Source: Paratractidigestivibacter sp963611755 (GTDB lineage: Bacteria > Actinomycetota > Coriobacteriia > Coriobacteriales > Atopobiaceae). Taken from it: a stretch of DNA of 23,868 nt. Numbering within the stretch: the stretch's first letter is position 1; every line of letters begins with the position of its first letter. This document shows, piece by piece, positions 1 to 7,219 of the stretch. The notes beneath the pieces were generated by a model that was given only the letters and a program-made list of their open reading frames with translations, did not search any database and had not been told where the DNA came from. Where the stretch lies: the NCBI GenBank assembly GCA_963611755.1, contig CAVDTK010000016.1, forward strand, positions 1 through 23,868. Direction: 5' to 3'. Made by a program: the position numbers and the translations under genes.

Positions 1-55
<55 letters not shown>

Positions 56-83
56 AAATCACTGCGCCTTTGCGCAAGAAAGT

Positions 84-112
84 AATTTACCAGTCTCCCC
101 CACGGGATGCAA
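84..112 (-). promoter_or_regulatory. probable promoter of tRNA-Pro
   Basis: On the minus strand a -35-like TTGCAT (107-112) and a -10-like TAAATT (84-89) are separated by 17 bases. TGG immediately before the -10 gives an extended -10 element. Predicted transcription would start near base 77, about 22 bases before the tRNA. Motif reading only. Confidence 0.5.
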
Positions 113-138
113 GCAAAATTTGAAATTATTTCTGGCGC

Positions 139-501
139 CTAGGCGATATCTTTAGTGGCGACCAGGTCAACGCCGGTGTCGGCGATATTTTTGCAGAGAA
201 TATCGCCAATGTGGACGGGCGCCTGCGCGCGAAGGGAAAAGATAGCGTCCATGACGTCGCGCACCTTGGCCTTGGGCACCTCGGTCGCCGTCTTGACCGA
301 GACCATGCGGCCCTCCGCGGCCCCGTCGACCACCACGGTCGAGGTGACCGTTCTCACCGGGTTCGTGAGCTCGGCCGTGGCGTAGAGCTCGCCGCGTTTG
401 CAGGAGTTGCCGGTGACGCCCGTGATCTCGCCGTTCTCAAGCGTGAGCTCGACCTGGCAGCCGCGCGGGCACCTGATGCACGTCAGAACCTGTTTTTCCA
501 T
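139..501 (-). CDS. DUF1667 protein, small cysteine-containing partner of FAD oxidoreductases
   Basis: A 120-residue protein of the DUF1667 family. It has an N-terminal C8-x2-C11-x3-C15 cluster plus C34, which look like ligands for an iron-sulfur cluster or zinc, and a further Cys near residue 103. No signal peptide or membrane segment is visible. It starts 5 bases after the FAD/NAD oxidoreductase stop, so the two are almost certainly co-transcribed with the GlpA-like gene upstream. In many anaerobes this family is found third in the same GlpA-like / pyridine-nucleotide-disulfide oxidoreductase / DUF1667 cluster. Its biochemical role is not established; a small electron-transfer or scaffold subunit is inference. 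It is the last gene before tRNA-Pro, and I see no convincing intrinsic terminator after it. Confidence 0.85.
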   Translation of the reverse strand: MEKQVLTCIRCPRGCQVELTLENGEITGVTGNSCKRGELYATAELTNPVRTVTSTVVVDGAAEGRMVSVKTATEVPKAKVRDVMDAIFSLRAQAPVHIGDILCKNIADTGVDLVATKDIA

Positions 502-506
502 GGCGA

Positions 507-1781
507 TTACGCCTCCCTCAGCGTGACGGTGATCTTCTGGGCGCCCGAGTCCAAGGCGGCGAGTAGATCTTCTCGCTTGACGTTGATCTCTTCCATCTCG
601 CCGGGGACAAGGATCGGCCGACGCTTCTTGGCGATCAGGGTCTCCCCTGCCCAGACCTCGAGCCAGCGGTCCTCGAAGACACCGCCCACGCGCATGCGCA
701 GCGTGATCTTTTCGGCCATGCGAGCAGGGCTTATGGCCTGCGGCACGCAGTAGCGAACGCCTCCCTGGGTCTCGACGGGAAGGGTCTTCTCGGCGCCAAC
801 GGACGCAGCAGCCGCAAAGGCAGCGGCGCTTTTACCGGCGAAGGTCGCCTCTTGCGTCACGTAATCGACCAGGTCGTGGACGTGAAGGACGTTTCCGCAG
901 GCAAAGACGCCGGGAACGGAGGTCTCTAGCGACTCGTTGACCACGGGCCCGCGCGTCACGCCGGAAAGCTCGACCCCGCAGGCGCGCGACAGCTCGTTTT
1001 CGGGCAGAAGGCCCACGGAGAGAAGCAGTGTGTCGCAAGGATAGGTGACCTCGGTGCCGGGGACGGGCTTTCCGTGGGCGTCCACCTTTGACAAGGTCAC
1101 GGCCTCAACGCGGTCCTTACCCTCGATGCGCGTGACGGTATGGCTCAGCAGCAGCGGGATATCGAAATCCTGCAGGCACTGGACGATGTTTCGCTTAAGG
1201 CCGCCGGAATACGGCATGAGCTCGGCCACGCAGGATACGGTGGCGCCCTCGAGCGTCATGCGGCGCGCCATGATGAGGCCGATGTCGCCCGAGCCCAGGA
1301 TAACCACGCGGCGACCGGGCATGTAACCCTCGATGTTCACGAGGTGCTGGGCGGTGCCTGCGGTGTAGACGCCGGCGGGCCGGTATCCCGGGATCCCCAG
1401 GGCGCCCGCGGGCCTCTCACGGCATCCCATGGCCAGCACAACGGCGCCCCCCTGGATGAGCTCCATGCCGCAGGCCTCGCTCACGCAGGTGACGAGAAGA
1501 TCGCTCGAGATGTCGATCACCATCGTGTCGAGCTTGAACTCGACGCCCGCCTGGACGGCCTTCTCGGCGTAGCGCGCGGCGTACTCGGGGCCGGTGAGCT
1601 CTTCTTTGAAGGTGATGAGGCCAAAGCCGTTGTGGATGCACTGGTTGAGGATGCCGCCGAGGTTGGCGTCGCGCTCAATGACCAGGACTTTCTTGGCGCC
1701 GTTCTCCTTGGCAGAGGCCGCTGCGGCAAGGCCTGCCGGCCCGCCGCCCACGACGACCACGTCATAAACCTGCTGCTCCAT
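507..1781 (-). CDS. FAD/NAD(P)-binding oxidoreductase (GlpB/HcnB-like partner subunit)
   Basis: A 424-residue pyridine nucleotide-disulfide oxidoreductase-fold protein. The FAD-binding GGGPAG loop lies at residues 12-17, and a second Rossmann motif for NAD(P), GSGDIG, at about 163-168. Family signatures GCRERP (about 119-124) and a PGYRPAGVYTAGTAQ stretch are present, as is the C-terminal FAD motif with CGNVLHVHD. No CxxC redox-active disulfide of thioredoxin reductase type is visible. Its ATG overlaps the stop of the GlpA-like gene by one base (TGATG), with AGGCGGTGA as ribosome-binding site, so translational coupling is likely. By context it probably passes electrons between the GlpA-like dehydrogenase and NAD(P) or another carrier. 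The exact reaction is unknown. Confidence 0.88.
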   Translation of the reverse strand: MEQQVYDVVVVGGGPAGLAAAASAKENGAKKVLVIERDANLGGILNQCIHNGFGLITFKEELTGPEYAARYAEKAVQAGVEFKLDTMVIDISSDLLVTCVSEACGMELIQGGAVVLAMGCRERPAGALGIPGYRPAGVYTAGTAQHLVNIEGYMPGRRVVILGSGDIGLIMARRMTLEGATVSCVAELMPYSGGLKRNIVQCLQDFDIPLLLSHTVTRIEGKDRVEAVTLSKVDAHGKPVPGTEVTYPCDTLLLSVGLLPENELSRACGVELSGVTRGPVVNESLETSVPGVFACGNVLHVHDLVDYVTQEATFAGKSAAAFAAAASVGAEKTLPVETQGGVRYCVPQAISPARMAEKITLRMRVGGVFEDRWLEVWAGETLIAKKRRPILVPGEMEEINVKREDLLAALDSGAQKITVTLREA

Positions 1782-3256
1782 CAGCGCTCACCGCCTTTCT
1801 GGGCGCGCGTGTAGCCGACGATCAGCTCCGAGCCGGGGCCGTGCTTGGTGAGGCTCAAGGGGTCCATGTCGGGCAGCTCGCGCACGAGGATCTCCATGAC
1901 CTTGGGCGTGCAGAAACCCGCCTGGCAGCGGCCCATGCCGGCCTCCGTGCGGCGCTTGACGGCGTCGAGGGAGCGCGCGGGGATGGGCGCGTGGATGGCG
2001 TCGACGATCTGGCCTTCCGTGACGTGGCGGCAGCGGCAGATGACGCGGCCGTAGTCAGGGCGCTCCTTGATAAGAGCGGCCCACTCATCAACGCTCATGT
2101 GCTCGACATCGGGGATGCGCTTACGGGACCCGTCCCACGCGGTCTTCTCGCCAACGTTGCCGAGAAGGTCACAGACGATGCCTGCCACCATGCGGCCGAT
2201 GGCAGGAGAAGACGAGAGGCCCGGCGACTCGATGGCCGCGCAGTCGACAAAACCTGGGGCGCCCGCGACCTCGCCGATGACGAACTCGTGGCCCGGCTGA
2301 TGAGCGCGAAGGCCGCTGAAGGTGCGGATGCTGTGGTAGAGGGGCACATTCTTCATCGTGACGGAGCACTTGGCGCGGATGTCGTGGAGACCGGCCTGCG
2401 TGGTGTCGATGCCCTCTTTGTCCTGGATGTCCTCGGCCGTGGGGCCCACGAGGATGTTGCCGGCGGTCGTCGGCGTGACAAGGACGCCCTTGCCAAGGGC
2501 CGTGGGAAGCGCGAAGACCGTGTGGCGGACGTAGCCTGCGGCCGCGGTGTCGAGGACAAAGTACTCGCCGCGGCGGGGCGCGATGGTGAGACGGTCGTCC
2601 GGCTGGCAGACCATGTTGTGGATCTCGTCGGCATAGACACCGGCCGCGTTCACCACGACACGTGCCGTGAACTGGCCTTTATTAGTGGCAAGGCGCCAGA
2701 TGCCGTCATCGAGCTTCTCCGCGCCCTCGACGCGCTCGTTGAAGCGGAAGTCGACGCCGTTTTTCGCCGCGACCTCGGCGAGTGCCACCGTCAGCTGGAA
2801 AGGATTGACGATGCCCGCCGCGGGCGCCCAAAGCGCGCAGACCGCCGCGTCAGAGATGTTGGGCTCCATCTGCAGGAGCTCGTCTCGCTCAATGATGCGC
2901 AGGTCAGGCACGCCGTTTGCCTGTCCGCGAGCGAGCAAGGCCTCAAGGTTAGGCCGCGTCTCTTCGCTCGTGCATACCACGAGCGAGCCGATCTTCTGGA
3001 AATCGACGCCCAGCTCCTGACAAAGCCCTTCCATCATCGAGGTGCCCTCGACGTTGAGCTTGGCCATCAAGGTGCCCGTCTGGGCATCGAAACCCGCGTG
3101 GACGATCGCCGAGTTGGCCTTGGACGTGCCGCAACAGACGTCCTCGGCGGCCTCGACGACGCAGATGGAAAGCTCTTTCTTCGAGAGCTCGCGCGCGATC
3201 GCGCAACCGCTCACGCCGGCCCCGACGATCACCGCGTCATAGGCGGAATCAGCCAT
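1781..3256 (-). CDS. GlpA-like FAD-dependent dehydrogenase with C-terminal BFD-like [2Fe-2S] domain
   Basis: A 491-residue DAO-family flavoprotein. The dinucleotide motif GAGVSG is at 12-17 with E35 ending the second strand (ADP-ribose contact). The catalytic DAO domain runs to about residue 370, followed by a BFD-like domain with C407-x-C409 and C444-x4-C449, the usual [2Fe-2S] ligand spacing. The architecture matches the anaerobic glycerol-3-phosphate dehydrogenase A subunit and related 2-hydroxyglutarate-type oxidases, so sn-glycerol-3-phosphate is plausible but not proven. It heads the three-gene redox module. The ATG is preceded by a strong AGGAGG site which is itself the arm of a 9-bp inverted repeat (3263-3307), suggesting leader control. 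The 109-bp gap to the upstream ABC-F gene is the largest gap within the minus-strand block. Confidence 0.85.
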   Translation of the reverse strand: MADSAYDAVIVGAGVSGCAIARELSKKELSICVVEAAEDVCCGTSKANSAIVHAGFDAQTGTLMAKLNVEGTSMMEGLCQELGVDFQKIGSLVVCTSEETRPNLEALLARGQANGVPDLRIIERDELLQMEPNISDAAVCALWAPAAGIVNPFQLTVALAEVAAKNGVDFRFNERVEGAEKLDDGIWRLATNKGQFTARVVVNAAGVYADEIHNMVCQPDDRLTIAPRRGEYFVLDTAAAGYVRHTVFALPTALGKGVLVTPTTAGNILVGPTAEDIQDKEGIDTTQAGLHDIRAKCSVTMKNVPLYHSIRTFSGLRAHQPGHEFVIGEVAGAPGFVDCAAIESPGLSSSPAIGRMVAGIVCDLLGNVGEKTAWDGSRKRIPDVEHMSVDEWAALIKERPDYGRVICRCRHVTEGQIVDAIHAPIPARSLDAVKRRTEAGMGRCQAGFCTPKVMEILVRELPDMDPLSLTKHGPGSELIVGYTRAQKGGER

Positions 3257-3262
3257 AGAATC

Positions 3263-3307
3263 CCCTCCTGCAAAAACGACAACAGAGATACTGTGCCCGC
3301 AGGAGGG
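3263..3307 (-). promoter_or_regulatory. inverted repeat able to sequester the GlpA-like gene's Shine-Dalgarno
   Basis: CCCTCCTGC and GCAGGAGGG (3299-3307 and 3263-3271, minus-strand order) are perfectly complementary over 9 bp, with a 27-base loop. The 3' arm contains the AGGAGG ribosome-binding site, 6-7 bases before ATG 3256. The loop holds a small ACAG/CTGT hairpin. If transcription begins upstream of 3307, the leader would fold over the start site. A weak TTGAAT (-35-like, near 3310-3316) could instead place the promoter across the repeat, making it an operator. Only the complementarity is seen directly. Confidence 0.45.
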
Positions 3308-3365
3308 TTATTCAAGTGTCATCGCCTGGTAAGCGGCAGGAAAAGACGGCTGTGCGGAAGAAGCC

Positions 3366-5201
3366 TTAGCCCAGGCCGAGAAGATCGGAGAGCTCCAGCC
3401 ACTCGTCTTCGAGCGAGCTTATCTCGGCAAGACAGGCGTCGAGCGCGGCTTGGGCCTCCATGAGCTCGGCGTAGTTCGAGGGGTTGACCTCTGCCATCTT
3501 TTGGCGCAGGCGGTCGGGCTCGCCCTCGAGCTTCTCCAGGCGCCGCGCGACGGCGTCGTAGCGCTTCTTATGCTCACGGCGCTCGGCGTTGGTGAGCCCG
3601 GTATCCTTGACCTGGGCTTCGTTTAAAGAAGCCTCGGTCGTGACGCTTGGCGCGCTTTGCGCAGCCGCTGCCTTGACCTGGTCTTTATTGGGCATCGCCG
3701 CAGCAAGGGCCAGATACTCGTCGACGCCGCCCGGTACATGACGCAGCGTCGACCCCACAAGCGCGAACTGATCGTCGGTTACGCGCTCGATGAGGTAGCG
3801 GTCGTGCGAGACCACGAGCAGCGTCCCCGGCCAGGAGTCGAGAAGATCCTCAAGGACGGCCAGCATATCGGTATCGAGGTCGTTGCCCGGCTCGTCCAGG
3901 ACAAGCACGTTGGGCTCGTCCAAGATGACACAGAGCAGCGCCAGGCGCCTTCTCTGCCCGCCGGAGAGATCGGCCACGAAGCTCTGCAGCTCGCGCTGCT
4001 CAAAGGCCAGGCGCTCGCAGAGCTGCGTGGGCGAGAGCATCTTTCCACCTACCATGTAGGCGTGCTTGTAGCGAGAAAGGATCTCGAGGATGCGCCAGTC
4101 CTGCTTGTCGGAAAGGGCGTCAAGCTGCTGCGACATCCAGCCGAACTTGACCGAGGCGCCGATCTCCACGCGGCCGTGCGTGGGCGCTAAACGCCCGGTC
4201 ATGAGCTGCAGCAGGGTCGACTTGCCCGCACCGTTTGAACCCAGGATGCCGTAACGGTCGCCGGGGCCGATAAGCCAGTCAAGCCCCTCAACCACGGGCT
4301 GCGTCTGCCCGGGGTAGGTAAAGCTCACGTCCTTCATCGTGATGACCTTCTTGCCCAGGCGGCTCACGGCCAGGCGCTTGAGTTCGAGCGGGTTTCTCAG
4401 CGGCGGGTCGTTGGCGATAAGGGCGCGGGCCGCCTCGATACGGAACTTCGGCTTGCTGGTACGGGCCTTGGCGCCGTGGGCAAGCCAGTTGAGCTCTTTT
4501 CTCAGCGTGTTCTGACGGCGCTCCTCGATGACGGCGGCCTGGCGGTCGCGCTCGCAGCGCTGCTGGATATAGGCCGAGTAGCCGCCCTCGAACGGCGTCA
4601 CCTGGCGGTCGTGGACCTCCCACATGGAAAGCGAGACCTCGTCCAGGAACCAGCGGTCGTGTGTGACGACGAGAAGGGCGCCTTCCCCTTGCGGCCAGCG
4701 GTTCTTGAGGTGGTTGGCCAGCCACTGGATAGCTTGCATGTCGAGGTGGTTGGTGGGCTCGTCCATAAGGATGACGTCCCAGGTGCCCACAAGAAGCCGC
4801 GCCAGGTCGCAGCGGCGGCGCTGGCCGCCGGAGAGCTCGCCCACAAGGCCCGTCCAGTCCAGGTCGCCGATAAGCTCGTCGATGATCTGGCGGATCTTGG
4901 GGTCGGCGGCCCAGATGTACTCCGGGGTATCGCCAACAACGGCCTGGCAGACGGTCTGGTCGTCGCACAGGGCGTCGGCTTGGCCGAGCCAGCCTACGTG
5001 GATACCGCCGCGCCAGGTGACCTGGCCCGTGTCCGGCTCGACGGAACGGTCGATGATCTGCAGCAGGGTCGACTTGCCGTCGCCGTTCTTACCCACGACG
5101 CCGATGCGGTCGCCCTCGTGGATTCCGCAGGTCAGGTCGTCCAGGACCTTTTTGTTAGGCCATTCGTGGCCCACGTGCTCAAGCCCGATGAGGATTCCCA
5201 C
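3366..5201 (-). CDS. Uup-like ABC-F ATPase
   Basis: A 611-residue protein with two ABC domains and no membrane segments, as in the ABC-F family that acts on ribosomes. Domain 1 has Walker A GKNGDGKST, signature LSGGQRRR and Walker B ending DEPTNHLD. The inter-domain linker contains the Uup/actinobacterial stretch AHGAKARTSKPKFRIEAA. Domain 2 has GSNGAGKST, LSGGQRRR and an unusual DEPGNDLD in place of DEPTN[DH]LD. A hinge (about 490-540) leads to a C-terminal coiled coil ending SLEDEWLELSDLLG, as in Uup. The start is GTG at 5201, preceded by AAAGGTG about nine bases upstream; no better start is present. It follows coaBC by 33 bases. The hinge carries two copies of the short repeat described separately. 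A housekeeping translation or DNA-related role is more likely than antibiotic resistance, but this is inference. Confidence 0.88.
   Translation of the reverse strand: MGILIGLEHVGHEWPNKKVLDDLTCGIHEGDRIGVVGKNGDGKSTLLQIIDRSVEPDTGQVTWRGGIHVGWLGQADALCDDQTVCQAVVGDTPEYIWAADPKIRQIIDELIGDLDWTGLVGELSGGQRRRCDLARLLVGTWDVILMDEPTNHLDMQAIQWLANHLKNRWPQGEGALLVVTHDRWFLDEVSLSMWEVHDRQVTPFEGGYSAYIQQRCERDRQAAVIEERRQNTLRKELNWLAHGAKARTSKPKFRIEAARALIANDPPLRNPLELKRLAVSRLGKKVITMKDVSFTYPGQTQPVVEGLDWLIGPGDRYGILGSNGAGKSTLLQLMTGRLAPTHGRVEIGASVKFGWMSQQLDALSDKQDWRILEILSRYKHAYMVGGKMLSPTQLCERLAFEQRELQSFVADLSGGQRRRLALLCVILDEPNVLVLDEPGNDLDTDMLAVLEDLLDSWPGTLLVVSHDRYLIERVTDDQFALVGSTLRHVPGGVDEYLALAAAMPNKDQVKAAAAQSAPSVTTEASLNEAQVKDTGLTNAERREHKKRYDAVARRLEKLEGEPDRLRQKMAEVNPSNYAELMEAQAALDACLAEISSLEDEWLELSDLLGLG
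3604..3629 (-). repeat. LSNEAQVKD-type coding repeat, copy in Uup-like ABC-F hinge
   Basis: The minus strand encodes L526-N-E-A-Q-V-K-D533. It shares GAAGCCCAGGT (11/11) with the scpB copy and CAGGTCAA with the coaBC copy. It matches the coaBC copy at 18 of 26 bases by hand alignment. It lies in a low-complexity hinge between ABC domain 2 and the C-terminal coiled coil. Confidence 0.55.
3669..3692 (-). repeat. LSNEAQVKD-type coding repeat, degenerate second copy in ABC-F hinge
   Basis: The minus strand encodes P-N505-K-D-Q-V-K510-A. It matches the coaBC copy at 17 of 24 bases, including CCAGGTCAA, and sits about 40 bases from the other ABC-F copy in the same hinge and frame. This is the weakest member of the family. 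Confidence 0.4.
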
Positions 5202-5234
5202 TAACTACCACACCTTTTATGCGTAATAAGAGTG

Positions 5235-6470
5235 CTATGCGCGGGCCAGCAACAGCTCGCGCGTCGTGTTAAGGACAATATCTGCGACGTCGGCCAGGGG
5301 CAGCGTCTCGTGCTGCTCCAGCGCGTCAGGCTTTACCACGCAGATCCTGCTGGTATCCGCCCCGAAGGTCGAGTCTTTTCTCGACACGTCGTTGGCGATG
5401 ATGGCGTCGGCCCCCTTAGAGGCGAGCTTTGCCTGCGCGTTGGCGAGAAGGTCGTTGGTCTCGGCGGCAAACCCCACGACCACGCGGTCGTCCTTCTGGG
5501 CGCAGAGGTCGCGCAGGATATCGGCCGTCTCCACGAGCTCGATGGCGTCCATGTGCTCGTGCGCCTTCTTGAGCTTGTGGTCTGCGGGGTGTGCCGGCGT
5601 GTAGTCTGCCACGGCCGCGGTGCAGATGGCGGCATCGACCCCCGGGAAGGCGGCGAGACACGCCTCGTGCATCTCGCGGGCGCTCGTGACCTGGATGCGA
5701 GAGACGCCTTCCGGGCAATCGAGCGCGACGGGGCCCGACACCAGCACGACCTGCGCGCCGCGACGGACCGCTGCGGCCGCGATGGCGTAGCCCATCTTGC
5801 CGGTGGAGGCGTTTGCGATGTAGCGCACGGGGTCGATGACCTCGTGCGTAGGGCCGGCGGTGATGAGGATGCGCGTCGCGGTTAGGTCTTTGACCTGCGG
5901 CTCATTTGAAAGCGTCGCGAGCGCCGCCGCAACGATCGTCTGAACATCGGCGAGCTTGCCAGCGCCCACGTCGCCGCAGGCGAGCCGTCCCTCGACGGGC
6001 AGGACAAAGCGCACTCCCCTGCCCTCAAGCGTTCGCAGGTTAGCCTGGGTGGCGGCGTTTTGCCACATGTGGACGTTCATGCCAGGGGCGACCAGCACAG
6101 GACAGGGCGCGGCCAAAAGCGTGGAGCTCACGCAGTCGTCGGCGATGCCCGCGACCATCTTGGCCATGACGTTGGCCGTCGCGGGCACAACCAAGGCCAG
6201 GTCGGCCCACTCGGAAAGGTCGATATGGGGAATGGCGCTCTCGGGATAGGCGTAGAGATCGTCTGCCACGGCATGGCGCGTCAGGGCCTCGAAGGTGGTC
6301 TTGCCCACGAACTTCTCGGCGTCGGACGTCATGGCCACGCGCACCTCGCAGCCCGCCTTCTGCAGCCCGCGCAGGACCTCGCAGGCCTTGTAGGCCGCGA
6401 TGCCGCCGCAGACGCAGAGAAGGACATGGCCCCCGGCGGTACCCGTTTTAGCGTCAACCCCGGTACTCAT
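5235..6470 (-). CDS. coaBC: bifunctional phosphopantothenoylcysteine decarboxylase / phosphopantothenate-cysteine ligase
   Basis: A 411-residue enzyme making 4'-phosphopantetheine from phosphopantothenate, cysteine and CTP in coenzyme A synthesis. The N-terminal flavin domain (CoaC, to about 185) shows GGIAAYKA, the catalytic His in PHIDLSEW (H82), PATAN, PGMNVHMW, and the conserved Cys in GRLACGDVG (C165). The C-terminal ligase domain (CoaB, from about 198) shows TAGPTHEVIDPVRYI, the STGKMG loop, HKLKK and a NDVSRKDSTFG stretch. I chose ATG 6470, not the in-frame ATG 6521, because it overlaps the zinc-ribbon gene's stop as TAATG, has GAGGA nine bases upstream, and removes 17 residues without homology. 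The linker between the domains carries the repeat L-S-N-E-P-Q-V-K-D at 187-195. Confidence 0.95.
   Translation of the reverse strand: MSTGVDAKTGTAGGHVLLCVCGGIAAYKACEVLRGLQKAGCEVRVAMTSDAEKFVGKTTFEALTRHAVADDLYAYPESAIPHIDLSEWADLALVVPATANVMAKMVAGIADDCVSSTLLAAPCPVLVAPGMNVHMWQNAATQANLRTLEGRGVRFVLPVEGRLACGDVGAGKLADVQTIVAAALATLSNEPQVKDLTATRILITAGPTHEVIDPVRYIANASTGKMGYAIAAAAVRRGAQVVLVSGPVALDCPEGVSRIQVTSAREMHEACLAAFPGVDAAICTAAVADYTPAHPADHKLKKAHEHMDAIELVETADILRDLCAQKDDRVVVGFAAETNDLLANAQAKLASKGADAIIANDVSRKDSTFGADTSRICVVKPDALEQHETLPLADVADIVLNTTRELLLARA
5887..5912 (-). repeat. LSNEAQVKD-type coding repeat, copy in the CoaC-CoaB linker
   Basis: The minus strand begins CTTTCAAATGA and continues through CAGGTCAAAGA, encoding L187-S-N-E-P-Q-V-K-D195. 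The first 11 bases are identical to the scpB copy, including A/T-ending Ser and Asn codons that are unusual against the GC-ending codons around them. It lies exactly between the two enzyme domains. Confidence 0.6.
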
Positions 6471-7192
6471 TAGAGGTTTTCCTCGTCTTCGCAGATCAGG
6501 ATGCGGTGGCAGTACGGGCACTCGGTGATCTTGGGGCCGCGCGAGAGGTCGTGGTAGAGGCTCGGCTGCAGCTTGACGCGGCAGACGGAAGGCACGTTCA
6601 TGGTGAGCGTCTCGACTGCCAGGCCCCCAAAGCGCTTGCGTGCGGCCTCGTAGGCGGCCATGTGCTCGGGCGTGACGTCGGCGGCCGCGGCCTCGCGCTC
6701 GCGGGAGCGCTCGCGGATGCTCGCCTTGAGCTCGCCGGCCTGCTCGTTGTAGGAAGCCTCTTGGGCCGCCTTCTCCTCGTCGAGCTTGGCCAGCGTGAGG
6801 TTGGCGTTCTTCTCGGCCAGCACCAGCTTGTCGAGCTCTGCCTGGTAGCTGGGCATGTCGTACTCACAGCGCTCGATGCGCTTGGCGAGCGAGGTCAGGG
6901 ACTGCTCGTAGTCGCGCAGCTCGCGGTGGGTGTGCTCGCCCGCCTCGACCTCGGCCGTCACCTGGGCCTTGACGTCTTGGTAGTGCTCGAGGTCGGCCCT
7001 GAGGTCGTCGAGCGCGATCTCGGCGTCCTTGCGCTGGCCCAAGATCTTGGTGATCTCGGAGGCGACCTTCTTCTTGGCAAGCTCGATGGTCTGGATCTTC
7101 TTCTGCTGGGGAAGGCCCTTGAGCGCCTTGGCGTCGCGCAAGAGCTCGAGGTCGATCTCCTGCAGCTTGAGAAGGGAAGCGGCTTCGCTCAT
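6470..7192 (-). CDS. coiled-coil protein with C-terminal zinc-ribbon-like domain
   Basis: A 240-residue protein. Residues about 10-180 form a long, highly charged coiled coil. The C-terminal 45 residues resemble the zinc-ribbon domain of the widespread 'C4-type zinc ribbon' family (formerly DUF164), including CPYCHRIL (C225, C228). The first knuckle normally has CxxC, but here it reads P201-S-V-C204, so one of the four ligands is absent; C234 lies just after the second pair and might compensate. The family is often encoded beside housekeeping genes and its role is not firmly established. The ATG has AGGAG about six bases upstream. Its stop overlaps the coaBC start by one base, and it follows the cysteine desulfurase by 27 bases. 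Confidence 0.85.
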   Translation of the reverse strand: MSEAASLLKLQEIDLELLRDAKALKGLPQQKKIQTIELAKKKVASEITKILGQRKDAEIALDDLRADLEHYQDVKAQVTAEVEAGEHTHRELRDYEQSLTSLAKRIERCEYDMPSYQAELDKLVLAEKNANLTLAKLDEEKAAQEASYNEQAGELKASIRERSREREAAAADVTPEHMAAYEAARKRFGGLAVETLTMNVPSVCRVKLQPSLYHDLSRGPKITECPYCHRILICEDEENL

Positions 7193-7219
7193 GTGTGTCT
7201 CCTGTTCGTGACGCGCCGG

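Noticed and set aside
159..169. GACCAGGTCAA in the DUF1667 gene, opposite orientation to the repeat family
   Set aside because: Only 11 bases match, in a different frame and strand, without the flanking consensus; explained by Asp-Leu-Val codons.
1841..3463. A 540-codon plus-strand frame across the GlpA-like gene
   Set aside because: Shadow of the FAD dehydrogenase. It runs through the leader and into the next gene, has no motif, and the composition is typical of reverse-complement coding.
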